Shown here: in pieces, positions 44,093 to 53,807 of the stretch | Layout of the letters: each line of letters starts with the position of its first letter | Numbering within the stretch: the stretch's first letter is position 1 | DNA from: Bdellovibrionales bacterium | GTDB lineage: Bacteria > Bdellovibrionota > Bacteriovoracia > Bacteriovoracales > Bacteriovoracaceae | Reading direction: 5' to 3' | DNA: 64,000 nt | NCBI GenBank assembly: GCA_018646675.1 | Contig: JABGUH010000042.1 | Coordinates: forward strand, 62,001 to 126,000 | Translations under genes and position numbers: made by a program | The notes under the pieces: model-generated | What the model was told of the DNA's origin: nothing | Database searches by the model: none | Seen by the model: the letters and a program-made list of their open reading frames with translations, nothing else

Positions 44093-46566
44093 CTCTCTCT
44101 CTCACACACAGCTTGAATAGGGCAATAACGACAGACATCCACTGTGGCTGGTTTGGAAGCGAACTCACAATCAGATCCTAGCTTAGCAAGAGTGAGGGAC
44201 TCCAGGGATTGATACTGTGACAACATCTGCTCTACCCCTTCTGGCGCGATTGAAAGCGCTTTATCCAACTCGTTAAGTTGTAATAAATGATCATGAGCAA
44301 ACATTGAAAATGAGATAAAGCGAGAGTGAGGGATGGCCCCCAGATTTATATAGCCAATAAACAACGGTGAAGTTGAATTGATTTTATTAAGATGTGACAA
44401 ATAGAATGGTAGCTGTATTTTGCGATAACTGCATATTTCACTTGCAGAAGGGATACTGCCAGCAGAGCGTTTAAAATCTATAATCCCAAATCCCTGACTA
44501 CAAGAGAACAGACAGTCAACTCTGCCGCGAGCCCTCTCCTCTGAACACTCGAAGGCATATTCGAAATCCACTTTTGCCCCAGGGAAGACTTTTAACATTT
44601 TTGCTAATAGCCTGATGCCATTTTCAGTGTAATGAACTACCTCAACTTCCGAGCTGGCAAAATCTATACTTGAAAGATTTATTTTATGAGTTTTTAAGTA
44701 TCGTGCCATTACTGATCGCACTGTCAGTAAATGTTTTTGTTCAACCAACTCAGTGTAATTTGACAGGTAGTGCTCAATTACTAAATGTTCTATTTCTCCT
44801 AGCTGATAGGGCTGGAGGACATGCTGAATTGTAACTCGGGGAGAGATTGGATCTAAATATGTGAAGTAATATTTTCTAGGACAATCAAGATAACTTTGCA
44901 ACGATGAAGCAGTGATCCATTTAGGTAGTACTGCCTGCTGCTTTGTCGCTAGTTTAAGTAGGCTGGATGATGTTGCCTCGGCTCCAATTTTCTGCGTATC
45001 AGTCATAATTTTTGCGCTACTGCAACTATTATCAATCCGTTTAACCACCTCACTCCACCATCCATCTTCCAGCTCTATTTCTGATTCTAACAATAGGATA
45101 GACCCCTCGCGTCTTAAGGAGCTTAACAAGTGATAACGTAAAAATTCATGTTGGAGCTGTGGGCGACGAACGGGGCCAATGGTTGCCAAAAAACTTAACA
45201 CTGATCTAGGATATGAGCTATTACCACTACCCCCCAAACGGCTGGAGTCAGAAGACGCCACCACCCACAGCGGGCGGTCTAAAGAGGAAGACTCAATCTC
45301 TTTGACTGAACTGACCAACAGAGATTTTCGATTAGAGTGCTTAAGTGAAATGGATGAAATTCGGGGTAGTCGCAATCCAACGCTCATAAATATAAGCTTT
45401 AAATCAGCATATCCCAACACGCACTCATCGCCAGTGTCATGGGCAGTAAATTCATCAATTGCCGAATGAAGCAAAAGTGCAACCTTAATCCGGCGATAGT
45501 TGCACTTAGGGAGGCTGGATTCACTTAATATATATTGGTCAATATCACCTATCAGCTGCTCCTGGCCATGGCGGGAGAATGGGTCACTAAACCATCGAGA
45601 GGTTAGCTGTTCTTCGAGCTGCTCTAGCTCACAATAGAAAAGATCACTAGGTGCTTTAAATGATAGGTCCGGTAATGGCAGTGAATTAATTCGATTGAAA
45701 TCCAGATCTAGCTCCATCATAAAAATATGGGGGGGAGGAGCATCTGCGCTGATCTGGTTTTGATAGAGATCCTGCAGTGAATTTCCGAGGTTGCCAGCGG
45801 CAAAACGCACTAACGAGCAAGAGGTTTTATCCACCACTACGCTCTCTTTTTTACTATCTATTGGCTGAGTATAGTTATCATTTAACCAGGCGATCCAATC
45901 GGTCGACTTGCCATGATGATAAATCTCATCCGGCAATAAAACATAGACATTCTCTCTGATCCCAAGAGATCTTAAGAAGTCCACCTGGATTGCTGATAGA
46001 TGGGAAAATCCATAAAAAAGATAGTTATATATTGGTAGCTGATCTCTCTGATGAGCCATCTCCAGCGAAGCCGGAGAGCGATAAGCTTGGGCCAGCTGGT
46101 GGTAGACTAGATGTTCATCAGCAATATTTCCTACCTGCTGCAACTCCAAGAAAAAAAGTTTCACTAGAGCTGATACCTCCTGCCCAAACTCATCTAAGAC
46201 TTCAATTAATAGGGAGAGATCTAAAGTATAGCTACGAAGGTCACTAAATAGATCGAAGGCACAAATAAATGTCTCATGTGATAAATTTTTGAAATATCGA
46301 TTGGCCAAGGAACGTAGTAAAAGCAACATCTGTGACTTGTTAAGTAATTTTAAATCTGGACATATTTTTTTACTCTCACCGGCAATAAAGCCAGAGACAG
46401 TATTTACAGCAACTTCATCCAAGCCAATACCGGCAGCATTTAGCTTACCGCGAGTTGTATCTGCCAGTGAGGGACTGGGACAGATAAATACCGTTTTCAG
46501 TTCAGCGCTATCTCCGACAATTTCATCCAGTCGAAAATCGTGCTGATATCGATGAACATTAATCAT
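44089..46566 (-). CDS. addB: AddB-like nuclease subunit
   Basis: The protein is 825 residues. The N-terminal part lacks a helicase Walker A, consistent with the inactive helicase fold of AddB. The C-terminus carries the nuclease core (ARGRVDCLFS, then FGIIDFKRSAGS and QLPFYLSHL). The staple cysteines are one in LDCPRKYYF and three at 812, 815 and 821. It cuts the 5' strand and recognises the regulatory site in the AddAB pair. It follows a lipoprotein gene by 21 bases and overlaps addA by 4 bases. Confidence 0.8.
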   Translation of the reverse strand: MINVHRYQHDFRLDEIVGDSAELKTVFICPSPSLADTTRGKLNAAGIGLDEVAVNTVSGFIAGESKKICPDLKLLNKSQMLLLLRSLANRYFKNLSHETFICAFDLFSDLRSYTLDLSLLIEVLDEFGQEVSALVKLFFLELQQVGNIADEHLVYHQLAQAYRSPASLEMAHQRDQLPIYNYLFYGFSHLSAIQVDFLRSLGIRENVYVLLPDEIYHHGKSTDWIAWLNDNYTQPIDSKKESVVVDKTSCSLVRFAAGNLGNSLQDLYQNQISADAPPPHIFMMELDLDFNRINSLPLPDLSFKAPSDLFYCELEQLEEQLTSRWFSDPFSRHGQEQLIGDIDQYILSESSLPKCNYRRIKVALLLHSAIDEFTAHDTGDECVLGYADLKLIFMSVGLRLPRISSISLKHSNRKSLLVSSVKEIESSSLDRPLWVVASSDSSRLGGSGNSSYPRSVLSFLATIGPVRRPQLQHEFLRYHLLSSLRREGSILLLESEIELEDGWWSEVVKRIDNSCSSAKIMTDTQKIGAEATSSSLLKLATKQQAVLPKWITASSLQSYLDCPRKYYFTYLDPISPRVTIQHVLQPYQLGEIEHLVIEHYLSNYTELVEQKHLLTVRSVMARYLKTHKINLSSIDFASSEVEVVHYTENGIRLLAKMLKVFPGAKVDFEYAFECSEERARGRVDCLFSCSQGFGIIDFKRSAGSIPSASEICSYRKIQLPFYLSHLNKINSTSPLFIGYINLGAIPHSRFISFSMFAHDHLLQLNELDKALSIAPEGVEQMLSQYQSLESLTLAKLGSDCEFASKPATVDVCRYCPIQAVCERER

Positions 46567-46587
46567 AATGCTCCACCAGCATAGGGG

Positions 46588-47619
46588 CTAAAATGGGTTA
46601 AATAGGTTAATGTTTATACTGCGGCGGCTTTTATCCCAGAACATCCTATTTAAGATTTCAGACTCTTCAAAAAAGCCACAAAAATTTTCAGCAAAGGCTC
46701 CATGTGCCATGACTGGAGCTAATAGGGATTGTTGTTTAAATAGTACATTTTTGCCCGTTTTCTCAAACTCTTCCCAGGATTTTCCGGCCAAAGGAAATTC
46801 AAGATTAAATGCTCCCGCCGAGCTTACCAACACCAACATATTAGGATCTCGAGCAGATTCGTTCAGCAGAGTTGTCGCCACTTTTTCCAAATCCAGTAAA
46901 ATCTCCTTCGCCTTACCGATCTTATGCTCACGCAGCGCAGCAAGATAGGAGAAGTCTCTAATGACTAGAAAATATGCCCGGTGAAATTGCTGCGAATACT
47001 GCTGGAAAATAGAGCTAACATTTCCATAGATAGATGAAAAACATCCACCATCATGACAACTTTTGTCATAAAAGATTTCACCACTTCCGATGGATAACTG
47101 CTCTTGATAGTGAAACTGCTTAGTATCGACACTTGGACGCTCCTCCATCTTCCATACTGTCAACCCTTTCAAAAAATCATCTCTAATCTGCTGGCCACAC
47201 TGCAAAGAGCGGCCAATACCCGACTTTTTTCCTCCACTTTCAAATAGTGCGGTTTGGTAACCAGCTTTGCGCAAGACCCTCCAGATCGGCTTAAGGTTAA
47301 AGTCATCACAACTACCGGCAATATTCTTATTCCCTAATAGCTGGCCTAAAAAACTATCCTCTGGTTTCGGCCTTAAGGTATAAAAATTGTAGCTCCAACT
47401 CTTACCAAGACAGGTCATCATCTCAAAGGGGCTACGAATCTTCGAGCTGGTACGATTAAATCGCAGCATCGCCACATGCTCCTCAGCCAGGCCAGCAACC
47501 TGTAGCCAGACAATCCGTTTGGGATAGGAGTTAAAGCGGTGCTCGGTCAAATTAACCGTTTGTACCCGGGAACAAGCAGATAATAAAAATAGTAGCAGTA
47601 ACGATTGAATATATCTCAT
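46588..47619 (-). CDS. Lipoprotein, possible degenerate alkaline-phosphatase/sulfatase fold, function unknown
   Basis: The protein is about 343 residues from the ATG at 47619; an in-frame extension to 47676 has no ribosome site. The lipobox LLSAC (Cys16) is clear. After it RIVWLQVAGLAEEHVAM, later VLRKAGYQTALFESGG and MLVLVSSAGAF follow the spacing of sulfatase-type domains, in which a beta strand precedes the metal site. However, the expected DHG-type metal residues are not seen. There are several cysteines (MMTCLGKSW, SCDDFN, CGQQIRDD, SCHDGGCF). It is on the same strand as addB, 21 bases upstream. Best described as an unassigned lipoprotein. Confidence 0.45.
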   Translation of the reverse strand: MRYIQSLLLLFLLSACSRVQTVNLTEHRFNSYPKRIVWLQVAGLAEEHVAMLRFNRTSSKIRSPFEMMTCLGKSWSYNFYTLRPKPEDSFLGQLLGNKNIAGSCDDFNLKPIWRVLRKAGYQTALFESGGKKSGIGRSLQCGQQIRDDFLKGLTVWKMEERPSVDTKQFHYQEQLSIGSGEIFYDKSCHDGGCFSSIYGNVSSIFQQYSQQFHRAYFLVIRDFSYLAALREHKIGKAKEILLDLEKVATTLLNESARDPNMLVLVSSAGAFNLEFPLAGKSWEEFEKTGKNVLFKQQSLLAPVMAHGAFAENFCGFFEESEILNRMFWDKSRRSININLFNPF

Positions 47620-47807
47620 GGAAAAAGGTCTTCCTTTTGCTAAAAATAAGCCTCTAGTCGAATATAGATTACCCATTAAAAATCAACCAGAAAAGGTACA
47701 ATTATCACTACAAATACCTTATTCTTATACTAGAAAGCGAACAGAAAGTGTAATGTAATAATTTAACTGTATCTAACCCTTGGCACAAAAGCCCATCAGG
47801 AGTGAGC

Positions 47808-49811
47808 ATGGACCAAACATTAACATTCTCCCGGGAGATTATGTGGGGTATTCCCACCAGCTTAAGATACCTTATGTATCTACTTTTTATTCTGGCGGTA
47901 ATAATTTTTGTTCGTGGATTGTTGTCCAAGATTAATCTGGTAACAAACAGTCAGGGTTGGGATGGATTGAAAAAACTATCTCCTACAAACATGCAATGGG
48001 GAGGATTTCTAAAGACGTTACTACTACAAGGAAAAGTTACCAGAAGAAAGGATGTTGCCCTATTTCATGGGTTGATTTTTTTTGGTTTTCTCATCCTGTG
48101 GATTGCAACTGATTTAGTGGCAATCCACTACGACACCCCTTTTAAAGTATTCCAGGGGACCACCTATATTGTTATCTCTTTTTTAGCAGATTTAGCAGCT
48201 ATTGCCATCTTAGTCGGTGTGGGAATTGCATACTACCGACGCTATATTAAAAAGCCTGACTACCTCTCCTCTACAAAGCCAGCTCGTGAAAAATATATGT
48301 ATGCCATGCTCTTCAATCTTGTCGTAGTTGGATTAGTAATCGAGGGGATTCGAATTTTAGGTACAGGAATGCCAATCAATGAACGCATCTGGTCACCAAT
48401 TGGGTGGGGACTCGCATCACTATTTGGTACTTTTGGGCTGTCATCAGAGAGTTGGGCGCTAGCCTATCAGGTACTATGGACTATTCATGTGGCAGCAACG
48501 ATGTTTTTCATTGCCTCCATTCCATATACTAAATTTTTTCATCTGATTCTTGCCCCCTTTAATGCTTTATTAACCCCGCCAATGAGATCCGCAATACTAT
48601 CTCCAATGGACTTTGAAGATGAAGAACAAGAGACTTTTGGCTTGGGTAAACTATCTGAATTAAGTGTTAAAAATCGTCTCGACCTAATTTCTTGTGTTGA
48701 GTGCGGTAGGTGCACCTTAGCCTGTCCTGCTCATGGCGCAGGAAAAGATCTAAACCCTAAAACTATTATTACCAAGCTTCGAGATTTTATGGAGGGTGTC
48801 AAGGATGAGGATGGAGAGATCTGGAATGAATCCGCCCCCATCTACTCCGCGAATGAACTTGATGCATGTACTACATGTGGAGCATGTGTGGAAGAGTGTC
48901 CTCTTAGCATTGAACATATCAATATTGTAATGGAGGCAAAGCGATATAAAGTTCTAACATTGGGTGATATTCCTGCGGCAGCAGCAGATGCCACCAACAA
49001 AACTAAAATTAATAATAACCCCTGGGGCATCACCCATGATGATCGTTTCAAATGGAGTGAAGGCATGGATCTACCAAAGATAAAGGCGGGCCAGGAGTAT
49101 GATTATCTCTATTTTGTTGGTTGTGCCGGATCACATGATGATGCCAACAAGAAAGTAGTACGAGACACCCTATCTCTACTGCAATCTGCAGGTGTTAACT
49201 TTGCAGTATTGGGACCGGAGGAGAGTTGTTGCGGTGATCCTGTCAGACGCTTCGGGGATGAATACTCCTTTTTTGAAATTGCTATGAACAATATTGAAAA
49301 ATTAAATCAATATAAATTCTCCAAAATTATTACCCACTGTCCTCACTGTATGCATACCCTTGGTAAGGAGTATAGCAAATTTGATAATGGTAAATATGAG
49401 GTAATCCATCATACTGAACTTATCTCAGAACTGCTTGACCAAAATAGAATCACCCCTAAAAAAGAGATCAACGAAAAAGTGACATTTCATGATCCCTGCT
49501 ACCTCGGCCGCCATCACAATCAGTACTCAGCACCACGTAAAATTTTGGACGCTGTCCCCGGACTGACCACAGTGGAGATGGAGAGGAGCAAAGATCAGTC
49601 ACTTTGCTGTGGTATGGGTGGCGGAAATATGTGGTATGAGTTGCCAGAAGGAGAAAATCTGGCCTTAAATAGAATAAAGGATGTAGAAAGCTGTGGTGTA
49701 AACAAGGTTTTCACTGCCTGCTCCTACTGTATGATTAATATCAACTCCTCCAAGGAGGAAAGCCTTGAGGTTGAGGACGTGGCATCCGTACTGGCAAGGT
49801 CTGCTCTGTAA
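47808..49811 (+). CDS. Membrane Fe-S oxidoreductase (HdrD/GlpC-like, EtfD-type)
   Basis: The protein is about 667 residues from the ATG at 47808, with CAGGAG 5 bases upstream. The N-terminal 270 residues have several transmembrane helices, like a nitrate-reductase gamma/HdrE unit. Two 4Fe-4S clusters follow (CVECGRCTLACP and CTTCGACVEECP), then two CCG domains (ESCCGDPVRRFG and LCCGMGGGN). Such proteins pass electrons from ETF or other donors to quinone. The acyl-CoA ligase in this window would fit fatty-acid oxidation, but that is inference. Its last 47 bases overlap the next gene. Confidence 0.85.
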   Translation: MDQTLTFSREIMWGIPTSLRYLMYLLFILAVIIFVRGLLSKINLVTNSQGWDGLKKLSPTNMQWGGFLKTLLLQGKVTRRKDVALFHGLIFFGFLILWIATDLVAIHYDTPFKVFQGTTYIVISFLADLAAIAILVGVGIAYYRRYIKKPDYLSSTKPAREKYMYAMLFNLVVVGLVIEGIRILGTGMPINERIWSPIGWGLASLFGTFGLSSESWALAYQVLWTIHVAATMFFIASIPYTKFFHLILAPFNALLTPPMRSAILSPMDFEDEEQETFGLGKLSELSVKNRLDLISCVECGRCTLACPAHGAGKDLNPKTIITKLRDFMEGVKDEDGEIWNESAPIYSANELDACTTCGACVEECPLSIEHINIVMEAKRYKVLTLGDIPAAAADATNKTKINNNPWGITHDDRFKWSEGMDLPKIKAGQEYDYLYFVGCAGSHDDANKKVVRDTLSLLQSAGVNFAVLGPEESCCGDPVRRFGDEYSFFEIAMNNIEKLNQYKFSKIITHCPHCMHTLGKEYSKFDNGKYEVIHHTELISELLDQNRITPKKEINEKVTFHDPCYLGRHHNQYSAPRKILDAVPGLTTVEMERSKDQSLCCGMGGGNMWYELPEGENLALNRIKDVESCGVNKVFTACSYCMININSSKEESLEVEDVASVLARSAL

Positions 49812-51750
49812 GCAGCACCTGCCTTGGATATTATCCTACCTCCTGATTGCATCCAATGCCTTGGGGAGTGTCAATGACGGGGTCTTTGGTTCCCTAGAGC
49901 GCTTAATTCAGCTGGATCGTAACAATATCCACACTCTTAAAGAGAGAGTCAGACGGGATTCCTCCATCATCACGACACTGTCACAAGCGACAAAGATCAG
50001 TCTGCAACCACAGTTTATGCAGTCAATTTTACTCTACACAAATCCTGATTATATGCACTTGATAAATATAAACCCCCAACGTAAAAAGTGTATCTTCTAC
50101 TCTTTACTAGAGAATAGAATGCTGAACTATGTTGATGGAGTTGTAAACGATGTTATCGTTCAATACCATATTGCCGACGGTGAGAAGCGAGAAGCAATCA
50201 TGGACATAGCAGAATTTTTGAATATTATTTACAAAAAAGAGTGTTCCACCAACCGTACTAACCAGGAGTCTTTTGCTGATGATAAAATAATTAAAACAAT
50301 TGCCAAAACTAAGTTTCCAATCCCTCGTACTGCAGGTCAGTGCCAAAAAAATTACTCCGATTGGATAAGTAATCCATTTATTGTCCAGTTATGTAAGGTA
50401 CCTCACACGATCCAATCTGCAACTAAAGGTACCTTTGACCTAAACAACCCTAACAACGAGATAAAAGAGATTAGCAAGCTATTGAGCAGAAAAATAAATC
50501 ATCCGCAAGCAGATCTTTATCGAACCAAAATACCATTTTTTAATCTCTCCTATCTTTTCAATCTGTGTCAGAATATAAGCAATCCAAAGAAGTTTTGTTA
50601 CAACTACACAAAAAATACGATCTGGTTAGATGTCACGGAGGGTAAATACCCAAAATATGTCATCTCACACCGCTGTCGAGAGATGACCCGGAAAAAGAGA
50701 CTTGGAGCGATTACCTTGAAAGCATGTGCCTCAACTCTTAATCGTGATAATACAATTTGCCTTAAACCGAATAAAGAGTATCCTTCCCTTCTTAGAACCA
50801 GCAATTGTTCAGAGGTCTCAAATATTTTGGAGCATGCAAATCTTAAGACAGATTATCATGACTGCCCAGGCAAAATAGACAATGATGGAGTGACTAACAT
50901 CCACCGCATACTAATGCATTTACACTCTAGCTCATACCAATCATCATCTCTGACCTGCAACAGCGAAGCTAACTACTCTTTTTTCAAATTAAATCAACAA
51001 TTTGATAATATTAATAACTGGCCACTACAAATATGCTATCTCGATCCCGTAACTGAGATGAAGAGATGCTTGAAATATTTTTCCGGTAATCTAGACCAAA
51101 ACAGCCCTCATTCAGAATCCAAAGTGGTGGGACAAGTACTACACAACATTCGCGGTGCCCCCAACGGGCTTAGCTGTCGTATTGTCGATAAGAAAAATTA
51201 CAATCCAAACCGTCTGGAACATCAAAATGGATGCACGATTGTCTATGATACTAAAAATTGTTCCATCACTAAATGTCAGAAAATGGTTATTTATCGCAAA
51301 CATGTAGTGAAAGATATTAGCTATGAAGGGTCTCCCAAGTTTTACTATTTTCCATCTTCTTATAGCAATAACCAATTTTCTGTTGATAATATGATGAAGG
51401 AGACTCAAAAAATCAGACAAAAGAAAATTTACAACCAAACAATGCTACAGCGATTTATTGATTATAGAAAGGGAAACATCGTACACGGAATTGGCTGCTC
51501 TGAAGACCTACACCCTATGTTTTTTCAAAGAAAAACACTTAATGGCTGTCGCCCTATCCCATTTATTATCGACGGATATATAGACAACAGTGGCGATATT
51601 AAAATAATTCTACGCACCAGTATATCAGACATCCACAATCCATTGTTGATCACTTGGAACCGAATATTCTCTTCTCTTGCACACTATCAGGCAACCCATC
51701 CTTTAAAGATCTGGTCGCTGTTTGGTATTAGTAAAGCGAGTAAGAAATGA
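49765..51750 (+). CDS. Large cysteine-rich exported protein, function unknown
   Basis: The protein is 661 residues. A TTG start at 49765 is favoured by AAGGAGG 6 bases upstream, inside the previous gene. It begins MRLRTWHPYWQG, then a hydrophobic stretch WILSYLLIASNALG that suggests export. About twenty cysteines are spread over the mature protein (ECSTN, GQCQKN, FCYNY, HRCREM, GCTIV, GCSEDL), which suggests disulfides. I recognise no domain. It heads a tight three-gene run with 4-base overlaps. Confidence 0.6.
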   Translation: MRLRTWHPYWQGLLCKQHLPWILSYLLIASNALGSVNDGVFGSLERLIQLDRNNIHTLKERVRRDSSIITTLSQATKISLQPQFMQSILLYTNPDYMHLININPQRKKCIFYSLLENRMLNYVDGVVNDVIVQYHIADGEKREAIMDIAEFLNIIYKKECSTNRTNQESFADDKIIKTIAKTKFPIPRTAGQCQKNYSDWISNPFIVQLCKVPHTIQSATKGTFDLNNPNNEIKEISKLLSRKINHPQADLYRTKIPFFNLSYLFNLCQNISNPKKFCYNYTKNTIWLDVTEGKYPKYVISHRCREMTRKKRLGAITLKACASTLNRDNTICLKPNKEYPSLLRTSNCSEVSNILEHANLKTDYHDCPGKIDNDGVTNIHRILMHLHSSSYQSSSLTCNSEANYSFFKLNQQFDNINNWPLQICYLDPVTEMKRCLKYFSGNLDQNSPHSESKVVGQVLHNIRGAPNGLSCRIVDKKNYNPNRLEHQNGCTIVYDTKNCSITKCQKMVIYRKHVVKDISYEGSPKFYYFPSSYSNNQFSVDNMMKETQKIRQKKIYNQTMLQRFIDYRKGNIVHGIGCSEDLHPMFFQRKTLNGCRPIPFIIDGYIDNSGDIKIILRTSISDIHNPLLITWNRIFSSLAHYQATHPLKIWSLFGISKASKK

Positions 51751-52841
51751 AACAATTGCACCTTCATTGCCAAGCTATACTAATCCTATGGTTAGCTATA
51801 ACGTTTAATGGCCATGCTACCAGTGATTTGCCGACCCTAGAAACAAAGCAAACAATCGATCATCTTCGTTTTATCTCCAAGGATGGTAAATTTACCTATT
51901 TTCAACTACGATCTGGCTCCCTCCGATATTCCACTAACTATAACGTTCATGAAGTCATCACTGGAGTGCGTGGTGATCATTATGAGGTTATCGGCTCAAG
52001 CGCTAGAAAAAAAATTGCCATTTCTAAGCGTGGCTTTTTCCATCAACTTTTGGGAGTACGTAATATTGCAAAAATTTATATCAGTAATTTTAACACACCC
52101 CGCGTTCGATATATTGCAAGTGGCATCTCTCCTCAACTCCATTTAGATGACCAGTTTATCTCAGTCTATCACCCCGAAAATGGCACCATCACCATTATAG
52201 GTACTGAGAAAGCAAGCGATAAATCAATATTTAAACTTAAAAACAGAAGTGACCCATTTTTTATTCCGCAAGTAGTAATGCTCTCAGCGAAATCAATTTT
52301 ATATACAGATCTGTCGTCCACGGGTGCTACCGTTATCCTGCACTATAATCGAACAACCAAGCGCAGCAAGCTTTTTTGGAGATCTTTACTCTTAAATGGC
52401 AAAATTGAGATCTGTCGTAATGGTACAGATCTGTTCATCGGACAATTTGGTCGCACCAGCTCCTACCAAGGATCAACCATCTGGAAAATGGACGTCACTA
52501 GATCTGTCTTTGATAATTCAAGGATAATATACCGCTCAAAACTAAATGATATTGGTAATATCATTTGTAATATTCCAGGAGCAAATATCCATTTCATCAG
52601 TGATATTAGTAGGAACAACCAGCGAGAACGCTTTGAAGCAGTGTCGCTACATACAACCAATCATAACAGCAAGAAAATTGTTCTTAGCGATATAAAAGAG
52701 GCTGGCCAACTACTTAATTTGGATGGAAGACTACTTCTACCATTCAATGGCAAGCTATATGTATTACTTGGCACTAACTCCTCCACGATCACAGATGCCC
52801 TTGAAGAGAGTGGTAGTAAAAAGGGAAAGAAGAAAAAGTGA
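51747..52841 (+). CDS. Exported protein, possible beta-propeller, function unknown
   Basis: The protein is 364 residues. A signal peptide is visible (HCQAILILWLAITFNGHA). The mature part alternates short strands such as SKDGKFTYFQLRSGS, ISPQLHLDDQFISVYHPENG and STIWKMDVTRS, which resembles WD40-like/PD40 propeller repeats but without the full motif. It starts four bases inside the stop of the upstream gene and overlaps the next by four. Together the three genes look like one secreted or envelope system. Confidence 0.55.
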   Translation: MKQLHLHCQAILILWLAITFNGHATSDLPTLETKQTIDHLRFISKDGKFTYFQLRSGSLRYSTNYNVHEVITGVRGDHYEVIGSSARKKIAISKRGFFHQLLGVRNIAKIYISNFNTPRVRYIASGISPQLHLDDQFISVYHPENGTITIIGTEKASDKSIFKLKNRSDPFFIPQVVMLSAKSILYTDLSSTGATVILHYNRTTKRSKLFWRSLLLNGKIEICRNGTDLFIGQFGRTSSYQGSTIWKMDVTRSVFDNSRIIYRSKLNDIGNIICNIPGANIHFISDISRNNQRERFEAVSLHTTNHNSKKIVLSDIKEAGQLLNLDGRLLLPFNGKLYVLLGTNSSTITDALEESGSKKGKKKK

Positions 52842-53788
52842 TTATTCAAATAAATAAACCGGTTTTTTGGGGGATTGCACTTTTACTGATAATTGGTAGC
52901 ACGTCCATTTATGGCAATCGATCTCAGTATCAGATTCGTGCATCCAAGGAGTTTATAAAGATACCTCAGGAGTTCAACTATCTACTACAATCTCTAAATC
53001 AAATAATCCTAACTCCCGCCGAAGAGAGCAAACTACAATCCTCATTGAAAATTATAAATCACAATATCCAACGGCTAGATCGTCGTTATCTACTGTTTAT
53101 GCTTCAAATTGAGATATACCACAGTGCTGCTGGTGCAAATAAAAACCTTACACTACCTTCAACCAAATTCGATATTGCTCTTTTTAAGCAACAAAGAAAG
53201 ATCATTGAGAATCAGTCCTCACTTTTCGGGCTATGGTTATTTGACGCCATCTATAAGGACTTGGAGCGGCTGGATTCAAACCCCAAATACCAGCAGATAT
53301 TTAAAAGTACTAATACTATTCGTCGACCTGAAATACGCAAGCTCAAGCGTACAGTTGAAATGTTGGCCCCTTGGTATAATATTATTGTCCAGGGATCTGT
53401 CTCTCAATTTAAATATTTGGTAAAATCAGTCATTCTAAGTAGCACAATCAAGTTGGCACAGCACACATCCCATCTCGCAAATTTTTCTGGCTTTTTTCCT
53501 AAAACAAATAACTTCGGAAAATTATCATCGACTGGGTTAATTATCATTACTCCAAGCAAGTTTCAGAATATCACCAAAACACCACTTGACTCTCTACTAA
53601 ATAGCGGTAGCACCATCTTAACAATCCCCGATAAGTCTACTTTATCTGCTGACTGGGCCCCGCGCGAGGAAAAACAGGAGCAACATGCTGCGCATCAAGT
53701 CATGCAAAATCCCAGTTATGTTGCACCAGAATCTCTACCGACACCAGTTGATGACTGGATGCTGCCTGCACCTACTGATGATTGGTAA
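52838..53788 (+). CDS. Exported protein with C-terminal PxDDW repeats, function unknown
   Basis: The protein is 316 residues with a GTG start overlapping the previous stop by 4 bases. The signal/anchor stretch is KPVFWGIALLLIIGSTSI. The middle is helical and basic. The tail carries PTPVDDWMLPAPTDDW, in which a P-x-D-D-W element occurs twice, ending at the stop codon. This may be a docking motif for a partner. Nothing homologous is recognised. Confidence 0.55.
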   Translation: MIIQINKPVFWGIALLLIIGSTSIYGNRSQYQIRASKEFIKIPQEFNYLLQSLNQIILTPAEESKLQSSLKIINHNIQRLDRRYLLFMLQIEIYHSAAGANKNLTLPSTKFDIALFKQQRKIIENQSSLFGLWLFDAIYKDLERLDSNPKYQQIFKSTNTIRRPEIRKLKRTVEMLAPWYNIIVQGSVSQFKYLVKSVILSSTIKLAQHTSHLANFSGFFPKTNNFGKLSSTGLIIITPSKFQNITKTPLDSLLNSGSTILTIPDKSTLSADWAPREEKQEQHAAHQVMQNPSYVAPESLPTPVDDWMLPAPTDDW

Positions 53789-53807
53789 CTGATATTATTT
53801 AAGAGTA

